Part shown: positions 9,232 to 17,877 of the stretch, in pieces | Layout of the letters: each line of letters starts with the position of its first letter | How positions within the stretch are numbered: position 1 is the stretch's first letter | Assembly: GCF_009184895.1 (NCBI RefSeq) | Contig: NZ_WESE01000004.1 | Coordinates: 186,001 to 250,000, forward strand | Reading direction: 5' to 3' | DNA length: 64,000 nt | DNA from: Nostocoides sp. F2B08 | Lineage (GTDB): Bacteria > Actinomycetota > Actinomycetes > Actinomycetales > Dermatophilaceae | The notes under the pieces: generated by a model | Told to the model about the DNA's origin: nothing | Databases searched by the model: none | What the model saw: the letters and a program-made list of their open reading frames with translations, nothing else | Program-made: the position numbers and the translations under genes

Positions 9232-9275
9232 CCCTAGCGCACGGGTTGTACGCCCCTGGCGCACGGGTTGCACGC
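9232..9275. repeat. Two 22-bp tandem repeats upstream of the MarR gene
   Basis: Units 9232-9253 and 9254-9275 differ at only two positions and abut exactly. Each contains GCACGGGTTG followed by YACGC. They end 14 bases before the MarR start and may be additional regulator contacts. Confidence 0.6.
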
Positions 9276-9279
9276 GACT

Positions 9280-9298
9280 TATAGTTGCATGGTGCAAC
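9280..9298. promoter_or_regulatory. -10 element and MarR operator on the start codon
   Basis: TATAGT (9280-9285) is a good -10. Overlapping it is a perfect inverted repeat, GTTGCA (9284-9289) and TGCAAC (9293-9298) with a 3-base centre, covering the presumed transcription and translation start. This is where an autorepressor would block its own promoter. Confidence 0.65.
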
Positions 9299-9750
9299 CA
9301 ACCATATCCCCCCGACTGGGCGACGAGCTCGTGCGGGTCCTCAAGCTCATGCAGGCCGCCCGCAGCCGGTGGCCCGGACCCGCAGAGGGGCTCGACAGCT
9401 CGGCCTTCCCGATCCTCTTCGTCCTCTCGCGAGAGCCACAGCGGGTCAGCGAGATCGCGGACACCATCCACTCCGACGTCTCGACCGTGAGCCGGCAGGT
9501 CGCTGGGCTCATCCGCTCCGGGTTCGTCGACCGGACCCCCGACCCCGAGGACCGACGAGCCCAGGTGCTGACGCTCACACAGGACGGTCGCGACATCATC
9601 GCCACCCATCGGCGGCTCCGCGACGAGTGGCTCAGCCGACTCGTCGGTGACTGGCCCGACGAGGACCTCACCGCGCTGACGAACCTTCTCGCCCGGTTCG
9701 GCGACTCCCTCCAGGACCACCTCGGCGGCCCGCAGGACGGCATCTCATGA
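9289..9750 (+). CDS. MarR-family transcriptional regulator
   Basis: This 153-residue winged-helix regulator probably represses itself and the exporter it overlaps. The DNA-binding helix region is visible as QRVSEIADTIHSDVSTVSRQVAGLIRSGFVDR, and the wing as PDPEDRRAQVLTLTQDGR, the MarR signature. The ATG at 9289 gives MVQPTISP; the GTG at 9292 is an equally good start, exactly 6 bases after the TATAGT element, and would make the message leaderless. The stop overlaps the MFS start as ATGA, so regulator and transporter form one coupled operon. The ligand is unknown and may be a compound exported by the pump. Confidence 0.92.
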   Translation: MVQPTISPRLGDELVRVLKLMQAARSRWPGPAEGLDSSAFPILFVLSREPQRVSEIADTIHSDVSTVSRQVAGLIRSGFVDRTPDPEDRRAQVLTLTQDGRDIIATHRRLRDEWLSRLVGDWPDEDLTALTNLLARFGDSLQDHLGGPQDGIS

Positions 9751-11426
9751 GCGCCGCGGCACAGCCGGCCCCCACGACGCCGGCGACCGAGCTCACCCAC
9801 CGCGAGGTGGTGACGATCCTCCTCGGGCTCATGACCGGGATGTTCCTCGCCGCACTCGACCAGACGATCGTCGCGACGGCGATCCGGACGATCGCCGACG
9901 ACCTGCAGGGTCTGCAGCACCAGGCGTGGGCGACCACCGCATACCTCATCACCTCGACGATCGTCACGCCGCTCTACGGCAAGCTCGGCGACATCTACGG
10001 GCGCAAGCGCCTCTTCACCACGGCGATCACGATCTTCATCTTCGGCTCGGTGCTCTGCACCTTCGCGACGTCGATGGAGAGCCTCGCCGTCTCCCGGGCC
10101 GTCCAGGGCCTCGGAGCGGGCGGCCTGTTCTCACTCGCCCTCGCGATCATCGGAGACATCGTCCCGCCGCGCGAGCGGGCGAAGTACCAGGGCTACTTCC
10201 TCGCCGTGTTCGGCACCTCCTCGGTGCTCGGTCCGGTCATCGGCGGCTTCTTCGCCGGTCAGGAGACCCTGCTCGGCATCGACGGCTGGCGGTGGGTCTT
10301 CCTCGTCAACGTGCCGATCGGCATCGTCGCGCTCCTCGTCGTCCGACGCACGCTGCACCTGCGCCACCAGCGTCTCGACCACCGCATCGACTGGGCGGGC
10401 GCCGTGCTGCTCTCGCTCGCCCTCGTCCCCCTCCTGCTCGTCCTCGAACAGGGACGCGAGTGGGGCTGGGACTCGCCGCGCTCGATCGCCGCCTTCGTCG
10501 TCGGCGGCCTGGCGGCTCTGGCCTTCCTCTGGCAGGAGTGGCGGATGGGCGAGGAGGCGATCCTGCCGCTCAGGATGTTCCGCAACAGGACCGTGGGCGT
10601 GGCGTCGGTGGCGTCGGTGCTCATCGGCATCGCGATGTTCGGCGGACTGGCGTCGATCCCGCTCTACCTGCAGATCGTCAAGGGTGCGACGCCAACCGAA
10701 GCCGGACTGCTCCTCCTGCCGATGACCCTGGGCATCATGTTCGGCTCGGTGTTCTCGGGCCAGCTCATCTCGCGAACGGGTCGCTACCGACACTTCCCGA
10801 TCATCGGCGGAGCCCTGCTGGCCGTCTCGCTGTTCGCGTTCGGCTGGGTGGCCTACGACACTCCGCTGTGGCAGACGATGATCATCATGGTGTTCTTCGG
10901 AGTCGGACTCGGCTTCAACTTCCAGCCGCTCACCCTCGCCGTCCAGAACGCCGTGCCCCCTCAGCAGATCGGCGTGGCGACCTCGACGGCGACCTTCACC
11001 CGGCAGATCGGCGGCACCATCGGCACCGCGGTGTTCCTCTCGATCCTGTTCGGCCGCCTGCCGGAGACCATCGCGGCGGCGACCCAGCGGCTGTCGGGGA
11101 CCGCGGACTACCAGGCTGCCCTGCGCGACCCCGCCAATGCCGAGTTCGCCGCCCAGCTGGCCCAGGCCCAGGCGAGCGGCTCCAACGCCGCGGCGAGCAG
11201 CGGCATCCTCGACGACAGCTCGTTCCTCAGCCAGTTGGACGAGCGGCTCGCCCGCCCGTTCCTCATCGGGTTCTCCGAAGCGATGGACACCGTGTTCCTC
11301 GTCGGCGCGGGCGTCATGGTCGTGGGCTTCCTCGTCCTGCTGCTCCTGCCGCACGTCGAGCTGCGCAAGGGGTCGGCGTACTCGGAGCGGGACTCCGCGG
11401 TCGCGGCGGCACCGAGCGAGGGCTGA
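9747..11426 (+). CDS. DHA2-family multidrug MFS exporter (EmrB/QacA type)
   Basis: This 559-residue, 14-segment drug:proton antiporter sits in the cytoplasmic membrane. Early segments carry FLAALDQTIVATAIRTIADDL, the DHA2 motif with the membrane-embedded Asp, followed by TPLYGKLGDIYGRKR (A-motif) and AVQGLGAGGLFSLALAIIGDIVPPRERAKYQG. The antiporter motif C is seen as AVFGTSSVLGPVIGGFFA. The region around residues 450-520 is a soluble loop rich in Ala and Gln before the last segments. Translation is coupled to the MarR gene by an ATGA overlap, which implies control by that repressor. Confidence 0.94.
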   Translation: MSAAAQPAPTTPATELTHREVVTILLGLMTGMFLAALDQTIVATAIRTIADDLQGLQHQAWATTAYLITSTIVTPLYGKLGDIYGRKRLFTTAITIFIFGSVLCTFATSMESLAVSRAVQGLGAGGLFSLALAIIGDIVPPRERAKYQGYFLAVFGTSSVLGPVIGGFFAGQETLLGIDGWRWVFLVNVPIGIVALLVVRRTLHLRHQRLDHRIDWAGAVLLSLALVPLLLVLEQGREWGWDSPRSIAAFVVGGLAALAFLWQEWRMGEEAILPLRMFRNRTVGVASVASVLIGIAMFGGLASIPLYLQIVKGATPTEAGLLLLPMTLGIMFGSVFSGQLISRTGRYRHFPIIGGALLAVSLFAFGWVAYDTPLWQTMIIMVFFGVGLGFNFQPLTLAVQNAVPPQQIGVATSTATFTRQIGGTIGTAVFLSILFGRLPETIAAATQRLSGTADYQAALRDPANAEFAAQLAQAQASGSNAAASSGILDDSSFLSQLDERLARPFLIGFSEAMDTVFLVGAGVMVVGFLVLLLLPHVELRKGSAYSERDSAVAAAPSEG

Positions 11427-11460
11427 GCGCCCGCGCGCTCTGGAGCAGCCCGGACGACGA

Positions 11461-11504
11461 ACGGCGCGGACGCACACTCCCTTTGGGGTATGCGTCCGCG
11501 CCGT
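11461..11504. terminator. Bidirectional terminator hairpin
   Basis: Perfect 14-base arms (11461-11474 and 11491-11504) flank a 16-base loop between convergent genes. The loop-stem junction also carries a copy of the GTATGCG word discussed in the findings. Confidence 0.85.
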
Positions 11505-11526
11505 CGGTGCGAACGTGCGACCTGCG

Positions 11527-11778
11527 TCAGCGCGGGTCGACGTCCGTGCGGTCCACGCGCGACCCGGTGTTCGGGTCGACGTGCGACTCACGCGTCGTGC
11601 TGTAGCCGCCGGCGCGGCGACCGCGCATCGCGAACGAGAGGGCGATGGCGAGCAGACCGCCGGCGATGAGGATCCAGCCGAGCATGTTCTCGCTCACGCC
11701 GGGGATGTCGACGGTGATGACGTCGAAGGCGAAGATCGCGCCGAGGACGATGAGGACCACTCCGAGTCCGATGTACAT
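11527..11778 (-). CDS. Small two-helix membrane protein (DUF6458-like)
   Basis: This 83-residue protein has two transmembrane helices: GLGVVLIVLGAIFAF near the start, then MLGWILIAGGLLAIALSFAM at about residues 32-51. A charged C-terminal tail follows, including SHVDPNTGSRVDRTDVDPR. The pattern matches a widespread actinobacterial family annotated as DUF6458; its function is unknown. The ATG at 11778 is preceded by GGAGGAG. Much longer in-frame readings upstream have no family match and are not coding. Confidence 0.8.
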   Translation of the reverse strand: MYIGLGVVLIVLGAIFAFDVITVDIPGVSENMLGWILIAGGLLAIALSFAMRGRRAGGYSTTRESHVDPNTGSRVDRTDVDPR

Positions 11779-12053
11779 ATCTCCTCCTGAGGAGATCTGG
11801 GAACAGAACGCCCCAGCGTAACCCCAGAATCTCTCCTGACCTGCACTGACGCTTCGGGGGCGGAGGTGCGGACGGCCCGTGAGACTCGTGACCCGGAAGC
11901 GCGGTACCGCAACGAATCCTCCGGTCCGAGACTCTTGCTCCCTGGTGGGACCGCTATGTCCGACGATCAGCGGAAGGTCCCGCGATCCGCGGAGCAAAGG
12001 TCGCGCGAGCGGGACCGCAGCCGCCGGACGGTATGCGGTGGTCGCCCGAGCGG

Positions 12054-12875
12054 TCAGAGTCGCCGGTCGGCGAGTACGGGGAACGCCTCCCGCGCGGCTG
12101 CCACCTCGTCGAGGTCGATGACGACGTCGAGGATCTCCTCCCCGGTCCCGGCCTCGGCGAGCACCTGTCCCATCGGGCCGACGACCTGGGAACGGCCGCC
12201 CATCGGCGTGCGAGCGTGGGTGCCGGCGGTGTTCCCCGCGATGAGGAAGGCTTGGTTCTCGATGGCCCGGGCCCGGCCGAGTGTGCTCCAGGCCTCGACC
12301 CGCGCCGCCGGCCACGCCGCTGGGACGAGGAAGACCTCGGCACCGGCGTCGAGCTGGGCGCGGTAGAGCTCGGGGAAGCGCAGGTCGTAGCACGTCGACA
12401 GCGCCGCGTGGTGCCCGGTCGGCAGGGTGAGGCCGACGATGACCTCGCCGGCCTCCATGAGGAGGGGTTCTCCTGCCCCGAAGCCGAAGCGGTGGACCTT
12501 GCGATAGACCGCGAGCTGCTCCCCGTCGGCGGCGTACACGAGCGAGGTGTTGGACAGCTGCTTGCCCTCGACTCCGGGCTCCGCGAGCCGCTCGACGATC
12601 GAGCCGGCATGCAGCAGGATCCCGCATTCGCGCGCGAGGGCGCTCATCGCCTCGGCGGTCGGCCCGTCGACCGGCTCCGCCAGCTCGTCCCACAGCTGGT
12701 AGCCGAACCCGCTCTGCGGCCACAGCTCGGGCAGCATCACCAGATGAGGAGCATCGCCGGCGGAACCGGAGCAGACCGAGCGCACGAGGTCGGAGACGCG
12801 GGAGGTGCGGTCGGCGACCGACTCGCCGTCCGCATACCCGAGCTGGACCAGGCTGACGCGCAGCGGTGAGGTCAC
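12054..12875 (-). CDS. Carbon-nitrogen hydrolase (nitrilase superfamily, Nit/omega-amidase-like)
   Basis: This 273-residue amidase-type hydrolase acts on a small amide. The Glu-Lys-Cys triad is visible: Glu50 in MLPELWPQ, Lys in YRKVHRFGFGAGE, and Cys in STCYDLRFPELYR. The last block is typical of the Nit1/Nit2-like branch (deaminated glutathione or omega-amidase), but the substrate is not fixed. It starts with GTG, overlapping the TGA of the CopD-CtaG gene upstream (GTGA), so it is the second gene of that operon. The link to copper or oxidase assembly may be only positional. Confidence 0.9.
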   Translation of the reverse strand: MTSPLRVSLVQLGYADGESVADRTSRVSDLVRSVCSGSAGDAPHLVMLPELWPQSGFGYQLWDELAEPVDGPTAEAMSALARECGILLHAGSIVERLAEPGVEGKQLSNTSLVYAADGEQLAVYRKVHRFGFGAGEPLLMEAGEVIVGLTLPTGHHAALSTCYDLRFPELYRAQLDAGAEVFLVPAAWPAARVEAWSTLGRARAIENQAFLIAGNTAGTHARTPMGGRSQVVGPMGQVLAEAGTGEEILDVVIDLDEVAAAREAFPVLADRRL

Positions 12876-14890
12876 CGCCCGCCTCCCGTCCGCCCGCCGC
12901 CGCTCCTGCGCTCGGCGAGCATCGCGTTGTAGGCCGCCAGCTCGGCGTCGCCGTCGCGGTCGGCCTGACGGTCCTTGCGGCGGGTCTCCGCCCGATCGCT
13001 CTTGACCCAGTTGACTGCGACGAGCAGAGCGAGGATCAGGGTGGGCGCCTCGCCAACCCCCCAGGCGATCTCGCCCGCCGTGTGCTGGTCGGCGAGCGGG
13101 TCGGTGAGCCAGGGCAGGTTTAGGTTGGCGAAGTAGTTCGCCGCGAGCAGCGTGTCGGTGCCGGTGAGGATGACGCCGAAGAATGCGTGGAACGAGACCG
13201 TGACGAACAGGATCGTCAGCAGCACCAGCGGATGCCAGCGGCGCGGGCCGGGGTCGATGCCGATGAGGACCCACGTGAAGAGGTATCCGGTGATGAGGAA
13301 GTGGGCCATCATGAGCAGGTGCCCGGTGTGCGTCGTCAGGGCGAGCTCGAACGCCGGGGAGTAGTAGAAGAGGGCGAGCGAGACGAAGAACAGCATCGCC
13401 GCGACGACCGGGTTGGTCAGGACGCGGTTGGCGCGGGAGTGGACGATCTGGAGGATCAGCTCGCGCGGTCCCCACGTCTTGTCCTGCCGCGGCTTGAGTG
13501 CGCGGAGGGCGAGGGTCACGGGCGCGCCCGGCACGAGGAGCAACGGCACAAACATGGCGACGAGCATGTGCATGACCATGTGCGTTGAGAACAGAACACG
13601 ACCCCAGATGCCGGGAGCGCCGCTCGTCGCGTAGATGAAGAGCAGCCACCCGGCGATCCAGACGGCGGTGCGCAACCACGGCCAGTGGTCACCGCGGCGG
13701 CGCAGGCGCACCACCCCGGCCACGTAGAGACCGATCGCCACGAGGGCGATGGTCGTCAGGAGCCAGTCGATCCGCCAGGAGAGGAACCAGTCGGCCGTCG
13801 TGGGCGCCCCCGGGTCGGGGTAGCCGGACAGGGTCGTGACGAGATCCGCCGGCGGGACCTCACGCAGGTCCGGGGGAACCGCCCGGGACAGGGCGACCCC
13901 CAGCGCCGTCGCCGCGGCCATCAGCGTCACCTCGACGGTGACGAGCCGGGCGAAGGCACCCCGGGCCTGCTCGGAGGAGCGCAGCCGGCCGACGATCGAT
14001 CGGCGCTGCTGCCAGCCGATCGCACCGAGCACCGCGATGATGCCCACCTTGACGAGCACGAGGATGCCGTATGCGCTGGTCACCCCCTCGAGGCCACCGA
14101 TCCGCAGCCAGGCGCTCTGCATCCCGGACAGGGCGATGGCGACGTAGGACCACAGCGCTAGCACGGAATAGCGCTCGACGGTGGCGGCGAGGTCGGCACC
14201 TCGTCCCGGCTCGAGCAGATGCGGGCGCATGAGGACCAGCCCGATCAGCCCGCCCACCCAGACCGTGAGGCCGAGCAGGTGGAAGCCCATCGCGTTGACC
14301 GCCTCCTCATGACCGACCGCGTTCGCGGCGTGGCCGGTCAGCGCCGTGACGACCACACCGAAGATCGCGAGGAAGGTCAGCCAGGCCAGAGCCGCGCGCG
14401 ACGTCGCCGACGATGCGCCGACCGTGACGACGAGCCCGCTCAGCGTGGAGATCGCCAGGACCCGGGTGAGCTCGAGACTGAAGACGAAGGAGCCGATCTG
14501 GGTCAGCACCTGGCCCGAGCTCGGCGGTGCCCCGACGAGCTCGGCGAAGGTGAGGAGAACCGTCAGGGCGCCGGCGGTGACCCAGACGACGCCGGCGCGC
14601 ACCGCATACCGAACCGCCGTGGCGCGCCGCTGCGTGCTGCCACGCTCCGGCATGAGGAACGCCGCGAGGCCGAGCAGGCCGGCCGTGGTGAACGCGGCCA
14701 GCTGCCACACGAGGGTCGTGACCGGCAAGCCCCAGCGCACGAGCGGGCCTGGGTCCCCCAGGGTGGGCGGTTCCGTCGAGCCGGTCGCGAGCAGCCCGGC
14801 GACGAGCACACCCAGGCCGACCGCGATCGCGCCGCCGAGCACGGTCGGGGTGCTGACCCGAGGCCGCGCCGGGGCGGTGGTCGTCGACAT
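12872..14890 (-). CDS. CopD-CtaG fusion: copper export/cytochrome c oxidase assembly membrane protein
   Basis: This 672-residue membrane protein joins two families. Residues about 1-330 form a CopD-like part with eight or so helices, including TGHAANAVGHEEAVNAMGFHLLGLTVWVGGL, whose His and Met residues could bind copper. Residues about 360-640 match Caa3_CtaG, with FSTHMVMHMLVAMFVPLLLVPGAP and HLLMMAHFLITGYLFTW. Such fusions are common in Actinobacteria and are linked to copper delivery to the aa3 oxidase. The C-terminus is a charged cytosolic tail. TAGTCT ends 6 bases before the ATG, suggesting leaderless transcription. A nitrilase-like gene follows with overlap. Confidence 0.92.
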   Translation of the reverse strand: MSTTTAPARPRVSTPTVLGGAIAVGLGVLVAGLLATGSTEPPTLGDPGPLVRWGLPVTTLVWQLAAFTTAGLLGLAAFLMPERGSTQRRATAVRYAVRAGVVWVTAGALTVLLTFAELVGAPPSSGQVLTQIGSFVFSLELTRVLAISTLSGLVVTVGASSATSRAALAWLTFLAIFGVVVTALTGHAANAVGHEEAVNAMGFHLLGLTVWVGGLIGLVLMRPHLLEPGRGADLAATVERYSVLALWSYVAIALSGMQSAWLRIGGLEGVTSAYGILVLVKVGIIAVLGAIGWQQRRSIVGRLRSSEQARGAFARLVTVEVTLMAAATALGVALSRAVPPDLREVPPADLVTTLSGYPDPGAPTTADWFLSWRIDWLLTTIALVAIGLYVAGVVRLRRRGDHWPWLRTAVWIAGWLLFIYATSGAPGIWGRVLFSTHMVMHMLVAMFVPLLLVPGAPVTLALRALKPRQDKTWGPRELILQIVHSRANRVLTNPVVAAMLFFVSLALFYYSPAFELALTTHTGHLLMMAHFLITGYLFTWVLIGIDPGPRRWHPLVLLTILFVTVSFHAFFGVILTGTDTLLAANYFANLNLPWLTDPLADQHTAGEIAWGVGEAPTLILALLVAVNWVKSDRAETRRKDRQADRDGDAELAAYNAMLAERRSGGGRTGGGR

Positions 14891-14976
14891 GGGACAAGAC
14901 TACGTTCGGGTGCCGACGGTGTGCCCGTGAGCCGGTGCGGTTGACCTCGCCGAGCGCCGGGAGCACGATCGACGGT

Positions 14977-16302
14977 ATGGCGACCGCACTCCCCGAGCGG
15001 CTGTCGGCCGCGGACGCGTCGAACATCGAGATCGACTCACCGGACCAGGTCAACTCGTTCCTCATGGCTGGGCACCTCGGCGTGGGCGGCTTCGTTCGCG
15101 GCCCGGACGACGTCGACCTCGACCTGCTGCGGGCGGCGATCCGCGAGCGTATCGAGCCGTCCGCCTCAGGCGCCGGCGACCTGGTTCGCTTCACCCAGCG
15201 GGTGCGTCTGCACCCGCGGCCGCTGGTCTGGGAGGGCTGCGAGCCGGACCTGACGTGGCACGTCCGTCGCACCGAGCCGGTCGCAGGTGAGCAGGGCTTC
15301 GCGACGCTCGTTGCCGAGTCGATGACGACACCGCTCCCGCTCGACCGCCCGCTGTGGGAGCTGCTCGTCGTCCCCGGCGCCACCGCCACAGGACCGGGCG
15401 TCGTCCTCAGGCTGCACCACTGCGTCTCCGACGGCGTGGGCGCCGTCTCCCTCGTCGGACATCTGTTCGGCGCGGATGCGCAGCCCGAGGAGCGGTCCCG
15501 TGCGGCGCCGTCCGCGCAGTCGCCCCGGCCGGGATCGCACTCTCCCCGGCCCACCCGCCCGCGCACCCGGGGCCGGGACCGGCTGCGCACGCTGGCGGCC
15601 TCCGTCGCACGGACGACCGCTGTCTTCCGGGCGACCGTCCCGCGCACGGTCCTCCTCGGCCCGATCGGAGGGCACCGGGGCGTGGCGCTCGTCGACGTGC
15701 CGGTCGAGCCGCTCGCCGCGGCCGCGAGGGCGCAGGGCGCGACGGTCAACGACGTCCTGCTCGCGGCGGTCGCCGGCTCCGTCGAAGCGACGCTGCGGGC
15801 GGACGGCCATCCGGTGCCGGACGTTCTCCCGGCGAGCGTCCCCGTCGCGCTGGCCGAGCGGGGTTCCTCCGGCAACGCGGTCGGCGTGATGCTCGCCCCC
15901 CTCCCGAGCGGGGTGGACGACATCGGCCGGCGGATCAGGCTCATCGGCGCCGTGACCCGGACCGCCAAGGACGCGGCGCGGGCGCAGGGCACCTTCGAGC
16001 TGACCCGCAGCAGGTTGGGGTCGCGCGCGTTCGCGTGGCTGGCCAGACGGCAGCGCTTCATCGCCTTGTTCGTCACGAACGTGCGTGGTCCTGCGCAACG
16101 GATGCACCTGGCCGGCGCGCCGCTGCTGCGAGCCTGGCCGGTGGCGCCGATCCAGGGCAACGTGCGCTTCGGGGTGGCTGCGATGTCCTACGACGGACGG
16201 CTCGGGGTGGCGGTGCATGTCGACGCGGACGCTCTCAAAGCGGAGGTCGCCGGCCGCGCTCTGGAGGCCGAACTGCGGCGGGTCGCCGAGTGGGACGGGT
16301 GA
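14977..16302 (+). CDS. Wax ester synthase/diacylglycerol acyltransferase (WS/DGAT family)
   Basis: This 441-residue acyltransferase would join acyl-CoA to a fatty alcohol or diacylglycerol to make storage lipid. The catalytic HHxxxDG motif appears as LHHCVSDGVGA near residue 150. NDVLLAAVAGSVEATL and FVTNVRGPAQRMHLAGAPLL match the conserved C-terminal blocks. The usual PLW motif is present as RPLWELLVV. The linker after the catalytic motif is Pro/Arg/Ser-rich and variable. I chose the ATG at 14977 because CACGAT (14964-14969) lies 7 bases before it; an upstream in-frame start at 14935 adds residues unlike the family. Confidence 0.9.
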   Translation: MATALPERLSAADASNIEIDSPDQVNSFLMAGHLGVGGFVRGPDDVDLDLLRAAIRERIEPSASGAGDLVRFTQRVRLHPRPLVWEGCEPDLTWHVRRTEPVAGEQGFATLVAESMTTPLPLDRPLWELLVVPGATATGPGVVLRLHHCVSDGVGAVSLVGHLFGADAQPEERSRAAPSAQSPRPGSHSPRPTRPRTRGRDRLRTLAASVARTTAVFRATVPRTVLLGPIGGHRGVALVDVPVEPLAAAARAQGATVNDVLLAAVAGSVEATLRADGHPVPDVLPASVPVALAERGSSGNAVGVMLAPLPSGVDDIGRRIRLIGAVTRTAKDAARAQGTFELTRSRLGSRAFAWLARRQRFIALFVTNVRGPAQRMHLAGAPLLRAWPVAPIQGNVRFGVAAMSYDGRLGVAVHVDADALKAEVAGRALEAELRRVAEWDG

Positions 16303-16339
16303 TGCGCGCCGCCGGCAGCGTCCCCGACGGCGCCGTGGT

Positions 16340-17551
16340 TCAGGTCCCGGAAGCCGCCCGCTCGGCCCGCAGCAACGGCCGGTAGCGGAGGCCGGCCAGG
16401 AGGACCGCGACGAGGCCGGCGCCCACCGGCACCGCATATGCGGCGTGCGCCCCGAGGCGGTCCACCGCGATGCCGCCGACCGCCGCACCGAGCGAGATCC
16501 CGATGAGGATGCCGGTGACGGCGATCGCCATCCCCTCGGTCATCAGCGCCCGTGGCACGAGATGCTGCGAGAGCGTCATCGCGGTGATGAGCATGGGGGC
16601 GGTGGCGCACCCGGCGACGAGCATGACGAGGACGAGCCCCCAGAGGTTCCACAGCTCTCCGACGACCAGTGCGGGAGCCTCGAGGACGAACATGCCGACC
16701 GCCGCATACAGCAGTCTGCGGGTGAGCGACATGCGGAAGGTGATGGCTCCGAAGACGATTCCCGCGATGGTCGATCCGAGCGCGAACGAGGCGAGGATGA
16801 CCGAGGACATCCGCGGCTGCCCCGCCTCGTCCGCGACGGCGACGGCGACGACCTCGTTGGCTCCGAAGATGATGCCGGTCATGACGAGCACGACCGCGAC
16901 GGGCAGCAGGCCCGCGTGACGGATCGCGAGGCCGGGCGGACGATGCTCGCGATCGGTGACCGGCGGCTCGGTGCGCCTGGCGAAGAGGAAGATGATCATG
17001 CCGGTGCCGAAGAGCAGGCTGGCGCCGAGCAGCCCCGCCTCCGGGAACCACGTCGTCGCGAGGAGCACGGCGAGGACCGGGCCGAGGACGAAGGACGCCT
17101 CGTCGAGGACCTGCTCGAACGACATCGCGGTGTGCAGTCGGTCGGGACGGTCGCGGAAGATGTGCGCCCAGCGGGCACGGGACATCGGCCCGAGCTCCGG
17201 GGTGATCGCCGAGATCGCGTATGCGAGGAAGACCGCCCAGATCGGCGCCAGCTCGGCGGACAGATAGACCGTGACGAGCGCGCCCGTGACCGAGAGCAGG
17301 ACGAACGGGAGGGCGGCGCGGCGCTGGCCGTGCTTGTCCGCGAGCCGGCCGATGACGGGTCCGGCGATGGCCAGGACGAGGATTCCGACGGCGGAGACGG
17401 CGCCGGCCAGGGTGTAGGACCCGCGCCGCTGGCTAAGCATGACGATGACGGCGACGCCGAACATGGCGCCGCCGGTGCGGGCGAGGATGCCTCCGAGCAC
17501 GAACGGCCAGACGTTGGGGGCCGTGAGGACGGGGCGATATGCGGTGAGCAT
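16340..17551 (-). CDS. MFS transporter
   Basis: This 403-residue, 12-segment major facilitator protein has an A-motif-like AGPVIGRLADKHGQRRAAL between segments 2 and 3 and an Arg-rich SRARWAHIFRDRPDRLHTAMSFEQVLDEASFVLGP stretch typical of actinobacterial sugar or drug efflux MFS proteins. The substrate is unknown. It is convergent with the WS/DGAT gene. The start at 17551 (MLTAYRPVL) places the first helix normally; longer readings upstream run into the low-information gap before the ferredoxin gene. Confidence 0.85.
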   Translation of the reverse strand: MLTAYRPVLTAPNVWPFVLGGILARTGGAMFGVAVIVMLSQRRGSYTLAGAVSAVGILVLAIAGPVIGRLADKHGQRRAALPFVLLSVTGALVTVYLSAELAPIWAVFLAYAISAITPELGPMSRARWAHIFRDRPDRLHTAMSFEQVLDEASFVLGPVLAVLLATTWFPEAGLLGASLLFGTGMIIFLFARRTEPPVTDREHRPPGLAIRHAGLLPVAVVLVMTGIIFGANEVVAVAVADEAGQPRMSSVILASFALGSTIAGIVFGAITFRMSLTRRLLYAAVGMFVLEAPALVVGELWNLWGLVLVMLVAGCATAPMLITAMTLSQHLVPRALMTEGMAIAVTGILIGISLGAAVGGIAVDRLGAHAAYAVPVGAGLVAVLLAGLRYRPLLRAERAASGT

Positions 17552-17676
17552 TGCCGGCTCAGTATGCGGTTCGCGCCTCCGGGGACGCCAACCGGTTCCG
17601 CGGACCGGGGGTCGGTCCTGCGCGAACGCCGGGTTCGGGATGCCTGCGCGCTGGCCGCTGGAGCCCGGCAGACGCG

Positions 17677-17877
17677 TCAGAAGAGGTGGAGGGCCCGGCG
17701 CGGGCAGGCCCGAACCGCCTCCCGGGCAAGGATCTGCTCCTCGGCCGGAACCGGCCCCAGGATGACCGGATAGCCCCACTCGTCGAGGAGGATCCGTTCG
17801 GGCAGCAGCTCGGCGCAGAGCCCCCGGCCCTCACACCGGGGCCAGTCGACCTTGAGCGCCTTCCCCTCCGCGTTCAC
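17677..17877 (-). CDS. 3Fe-4S-type ferredoxin
   Basis: This 66-residue electron carrier has the short single-cluster pattern CEGRGLC (Cys15 and Cys21) and a distal ACPRRAL. Three cluster cysteines with no fourth in CxxCxxC spacing is the 3Fe-4S pattern of P450-type and related actinobacterial ferredoxins. It starts with GTG inside the stop of the NuoF-like gene (GTGA) and is the last gene of a five-gene overlapping operon. It is expected to carry electrons to or from the NuoF-like flavoprotein in the cytosol. Confidence 0.88.
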   Translation of the reverse strand: MNAEGKALKVDWPRCEGRGLCAELLPERILLDEWGYPVILGPVPAEEQILAREAVRACPRRALHLF

